From assembly GCA_002382075.1 (NCBI GenBank), contig DFZG01000029.1:7094-14316 (forward strand): 7,223 bases of DNA. Reading direction: 5' to 3'. This document shows, in pieces, positions 5,155 to 7,223 of the stretch. Under the pieces are notes generated by a model that worked only from the letters and a program-made list of their open reading frames with translations, made no database searches and was not told the DNA's origin. Every line of letters starts with the position of its first letter. Positions within the stretch are counted from its first letter, which is position 1. The DNA is from Candidatus Shapirobacteria bacterium UBA4062 (GTDB lineage Bacteria; Patescibacteriota; Microgenomatia; UBA12405). A program made the translations under genes and the position numbers.

Positions 5155-5672
5155 AAATCAGAAATTTCTTGGTGTATTTTATCAATAGTTTGGTTAATAA
5201 TCACTTTTTGGGAGGTAGAGAAAGGGAGAAGAACATAGTCTTCGGCTGGAATTTGGGGAGTGTTGGTATTGCGAGGGTGATCAATACCCAGGCGGAGGCG
5301 ATGAAAAGCTTGAGTACCTAGCTGTTCAACGATAGATTTGATGCCGTTGTGGCCGGCGGGTGAACGGTCAAATTGGAGGCGATACTCCCCCATCCCTAGA
5401 TCAAGGTCGTCGTGGATGACTAAAATATTTTCGGGGGAAATTTTATAGTAGCTGGCAATTTTGGATAAGGGAACACCGGAATTATTCATAAAACCCAAAG
5501 AATGGGCAAAAAAATTTTTGTTCGACTCCCCTACCCGACTGCCAAAACTAGCTTTCTCCTTGAGGTTGATATTATTTTTTTGACAAAAAGACAGAAGTAT
5601 AAGTTGGCCTAGATTATGTCGGGTGTTTTGGTATTTTTTACCAGCATTTCCCAGAGCAAAGATTAGTTTCAT
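5136..5672 (-). CDS. pth: Peptidyl-tRNA hydrolase
   Basis: This cytoplasmic enzyme cleaves the ester bond of peptidyl-tRNAs dropped by ribosomes, recycling tRNA. At 178 residues it is near the usual length (about 185-195), slightly short at the C-terminus. Visible family features are the start IFALGNAGKKYQNTRHN with N9 and the catalytic H19, FMNNSG (61-66) with substrate-contacting N63, HDDLDLGMG (87-95) with D89, AGHNG (106-110), and RLRLGIDHP (125-133). The segment before GHNG reads RSPAGHNG rather than the more usual GSAGGHNG. ATG at 5672 gives the standard first strand MKLIFALGN. A TATAAT box lies eight bases upstream. The tRNA-Ala gene follows 20 bases after its stop. Assignment is secure. 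Confidence 0.96.
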   Translation of the reverse strand: MKLIFALGNAGKKYQNTRHNLGQLILLSFCQKNNINLKEKASFGSRVGESNKNFFAHSLGFMNNSGVPLSKIASYYKISPENILVIHDDLDLGMGEYRLQFDRSPAGHNGIKSIVEQLGTQAFHRLRLGIDHPRNTNTPQIPAEDYVLLPFSTSQKVIINQTIDKIHQEISDFLNSGL

Positions 5673-5680
5673 ATAGAGAT

Positions 5681-5686
5681 ATTATA
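5681..5686 (-). promoter_or_regulatory. TATAAT -10 box for pth
   Basis: A consensus TATAAT on the minus strand ends eight bases before the pth ATG, so the expected transcript would have a leader of about zero to two bases. No convincing -35 hexamer is found, and no Shine-Dalgarno motif precedes the ATG. The region is AT-rich, so chance occurrence is possible. Confidence 0.45.
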
Positions 5687-5787
5687 GAGTAAAAAATAGA
5701 GAAATTGTGATACCTAAAATATTAGTTTTATATAAATTGATAGATATTTTATCCCTAAAGATAGGCTAATAAATTTTTGAGTTAGTA

Positions 5788-5816
5788 ATTAGCAGTCGAT
5801 TTATGAGATTGCTAAT
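5788..5816. repeat. Inverted repeat in the ligA-pth intergenic region
   Basis: ATTAGCAGTC (5788-5797) and GATTGCTAAT (5807-5816) form a ten-position stem with a nine-base loop. Seven outer pairs are perfect and one inner position is a G-U wobble (plus-strand RNA) or an A-C mismatch (minus-strand RNA). It starts 17 bases after the ligA stop on the minus strand, where a terminator would be expected, but no T-run follows. GCTAAT occurs again at 5765-5770. The rest of the 160-base gap (5673-5832) is AT-rich and holds only the pth -10 box; no further gene is visible. Confidence 0.35.
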
Positions 5817-5832
5817 AGGTTAAAGCTGAATT

Positions 5833-7223
5833 TTAGAGTGAGCCTAAAATATGGGCAAAATCTAATTCAGAAATAACAGGGATGTTTAGTTTTTTGGCTA
5901 ATTTAAGTTTGGCGCCGCCTTTGTCGGGCTGGTTGGTGATGAGATAGGAAGTGTTTTGAGAAACGGCAGAATTGAGTTTGCCACCATTGTCTTCGATAAG
6001 CTTTTCAAATTCTTTTCGGGGAGAGGAGAGGGTGCCGGTGATACAAAAGCTGAGTCTGGCTAGTTTTTGGGAATTGTTATTCGGTTTTTTGAGAGTGACG
6101 TTTTTGAGAATCGAATCGATGATGGGGCGACGGAGAGCTAGACCGGTGATAATTTTTTGGGCCAAGGTTTCTTTGAATCCGGCAATAGCGGTGAGTTGGG
6201 AAATGTTTAGATCAAAGATTTGTTGAGGAGTGTTATAACCAGCCTCAATTACCTGTTTGATTCTTTTATGGGAAAAGTTGGGAATGGCAGCGGCGTGAAA
6301 AACCTCAAGTAGAGTCAGATTTTTCTTGGCTTGGATTTGGTTGACAATATTGGTGCCGGATTTTAGGCCAAGACCGCCGATATTTATAAATTCTTTGGGG
6401 GTGAGGCGATAAAAATCACCAGGAAGAGTAACTAGTTTGGCTTCGACTAGTTTTTGGATGGTTTTTTGGGAAATACCTAGAATATTTAGATTGGCACAAA
6501 AAAGACGGAGAGTGCCTAATATTTGGGCTGGGCAATTTTTGTTGGGACAGTGGATATATTTGTTGTCGATAATTACTCTTGAATGACACTCGGAGCAATG
6601 AGTAGGAGGATTTAAGTGTCCGGGGGTAACTTTGGTGATAACTTTTTCGATGTAGGGAATAACGTCGCCCCGACGACTAACCTCGACAATGTCGTGAAGA
6701 TTGATGTTTTTTTGGCGGATGAGGTCGTAATTGGCCAGTGAGGCAAAGGTGATCATGGCCCCGGAAATTTTTATGGGCTGGATTTGGGCTACAGGAGTGA
6801 TTAGGCCCATGGGGCCGGTTTGCCAATCGATGGCTAAGATTTGTGTTTGATTGGTGTCGGCGGGAAATTTGTAGGCGACTTGAAATTTAGGGCGCTGATT
6901 TTGATAACCCAATTTTTGAGTAATGGATAAATTGTTTATTTTGACGACTAAACCGTCGATTTCGTAGGGATAGGAATCTCTTTTGTGATTAAGGAAATCT
7001 TGGTATATTTTTTCAATTTGGGGGAAATCTTGACAGAGGTGGGTTTCAACCGGGGTTAACCCGAGTGATTTTAAGAAGGAGATTTTATCGATTTCGGTAT
7101 GGAAAAGTCGCGACTTATCCGTACTAAAAAATATATCGGTGGCGTACAAAGAACAATATTGGGAATATTTTCCATCAAGACGCTGAGAAATGCCGGAAGC
7201 GGCGTTGCGGGGGTTGGAGTAAA
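5833..7223 (-). CDS. ligA: NAD+-dependent DNA ligase LigA, 3' (C-terminal) part
   Basis: The frame is open to the window edge, so the gene begins beyond base 7223; 462 C-terminal residues are visible of about 670 expected. Numbered from the edge they begin at NPRNAASG, inside the adenylation domain. DGLVVKIN (89-96) and AYKFPA (116-121) are nucleotidyltransferase motifs. The OB fold follows, with GDVIP at 185-189. A four-cysteine zinc finger uses C209, C212, C225 and C230, and helix-hairpin-helix repeats span about 270-370. A BRCT domain runs from about 389 to the end (SFCITGTLSS onward). The nucleophilic-lysine motif KxDG lies outside the window. The enzyme seals nicks in replication and repair using NAD+. 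The OB-fold entry usually reading GRTG reads GPMG (136-139). No internal start should be used: the TTG at 7149 lies inside the conserved adenylation domain. Confidence 0.96.
   Translation of the reverse strand, partial: YSNPRNAASGISQRLDGKYSQYCSLYATDIFFSTDKSRLFHTEIDKISFLKSLGLTPVETHLCQDFPQIEKIYQDFLNHKRDSYPYEIDGLVVKINNLSITQKLGYQNQRPKFQVAYKFPADTNQTQILAIDWQTGPMGLITPVAQIQPIKISGAMITFASLANYDLIRQKNINLHDIVEVSRRGDVIPYIEKVITKVTPGHLNPPTHCSECHSRVIIDNKYIHCPNKNCPAQILGTLRLFCANLNILGISQKTIQKLVEAKLVTLPGDFYRLTPKEFINIGGLGLKSGTNIVNQIQAKKNLTLLEVFHAAAIPNFSHKRIKQVIEAGYNTPQQIFDLNISQLTAIAGFKETLAQKIITGLALRRPIIDSILKNVTLKKPNNNSQKLARLSFCITGTLSSPRKEFEKLIEDNGGKLNSAVSQNTSYLITNQPDKGGAKLKLAKKLNIPVISELDFAHILGSL

Noticed and set aside
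3771..6598. Other short frames at 3771-3983, 4643-4834 and 6416-6598 (minus) and 5972-6226 (plus)
   Set aside because: Each overlaps a well-supported gene in another frame or on the other strand and has low-complexity or codon-shadow composition.
7147..7149. TTG as the start of the DNA ligase gene
   Set aside because: The frame continues upstream through NPRNAASG, a conserved LigA segment, so the real start is outside the window.

Overview
The window suggests a member of the Candidate Phyla Radiation (Patescibacteria), most likely Microgenomates-like. This is inferred from gene style, not from a database match. The genes are short and tightly packed, all ten protein genes lie on the minus strand, intergenic DNA is very AT-rich, and Shine-Dalgarno motifs are almost absent. 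A peptidyl-tRNA hydrolase and an NAD+-dependent DNA ligase give the core bacterial signal. TGA is used as a stop (bases 1040-1042), so the recoded code of Gracilibacteria/Absconditabacteria does not apply.

Reading in the direction of transcription (high to low coordinates): a 3'-terminal ligA fragment (7223-5833) is followed by a 160-base AT-rich gap with one inverted repeat. Next comes pth (5672-5136) with its own candidate promoter. A small RNA region follows: an intact tRNA-Ala(CGC) (5115-5045), then an interleaved palindrome (5031-4992) fused directly to the 3' end of a second tRNA that has no 5' half (4991-4957).

A probable six-gene operon then runs from 4919 to 549. It starts with an unrecognised 104-residue protein, probably translated from a leaderless mRNA. 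It continues with a three-gene export system: membrane-fusion adaptor, ABC ATPase and MacB/FtsX-type permease, in the same order as Bacillus yknXYZ. It ends with a His-rich multi-pass membrane protein that overlaps a HEPN-domain protein by ATGA. The last unit, from a candidate extended -10 promoter at 545-537, holds a single-cluster ferredoxin and the start of a membrane-anchored thioredoxin-fold protein that runs off the window at base 1.

Most of the window is ordinary housekeeping and transport. The points that stand out are the truncated tRNA joined to a palindromic element, the HEPN RNase-like gene coupled to a membrane protein at the end of the exporter operon, and -10 boxes placed for leaderless transcripts.
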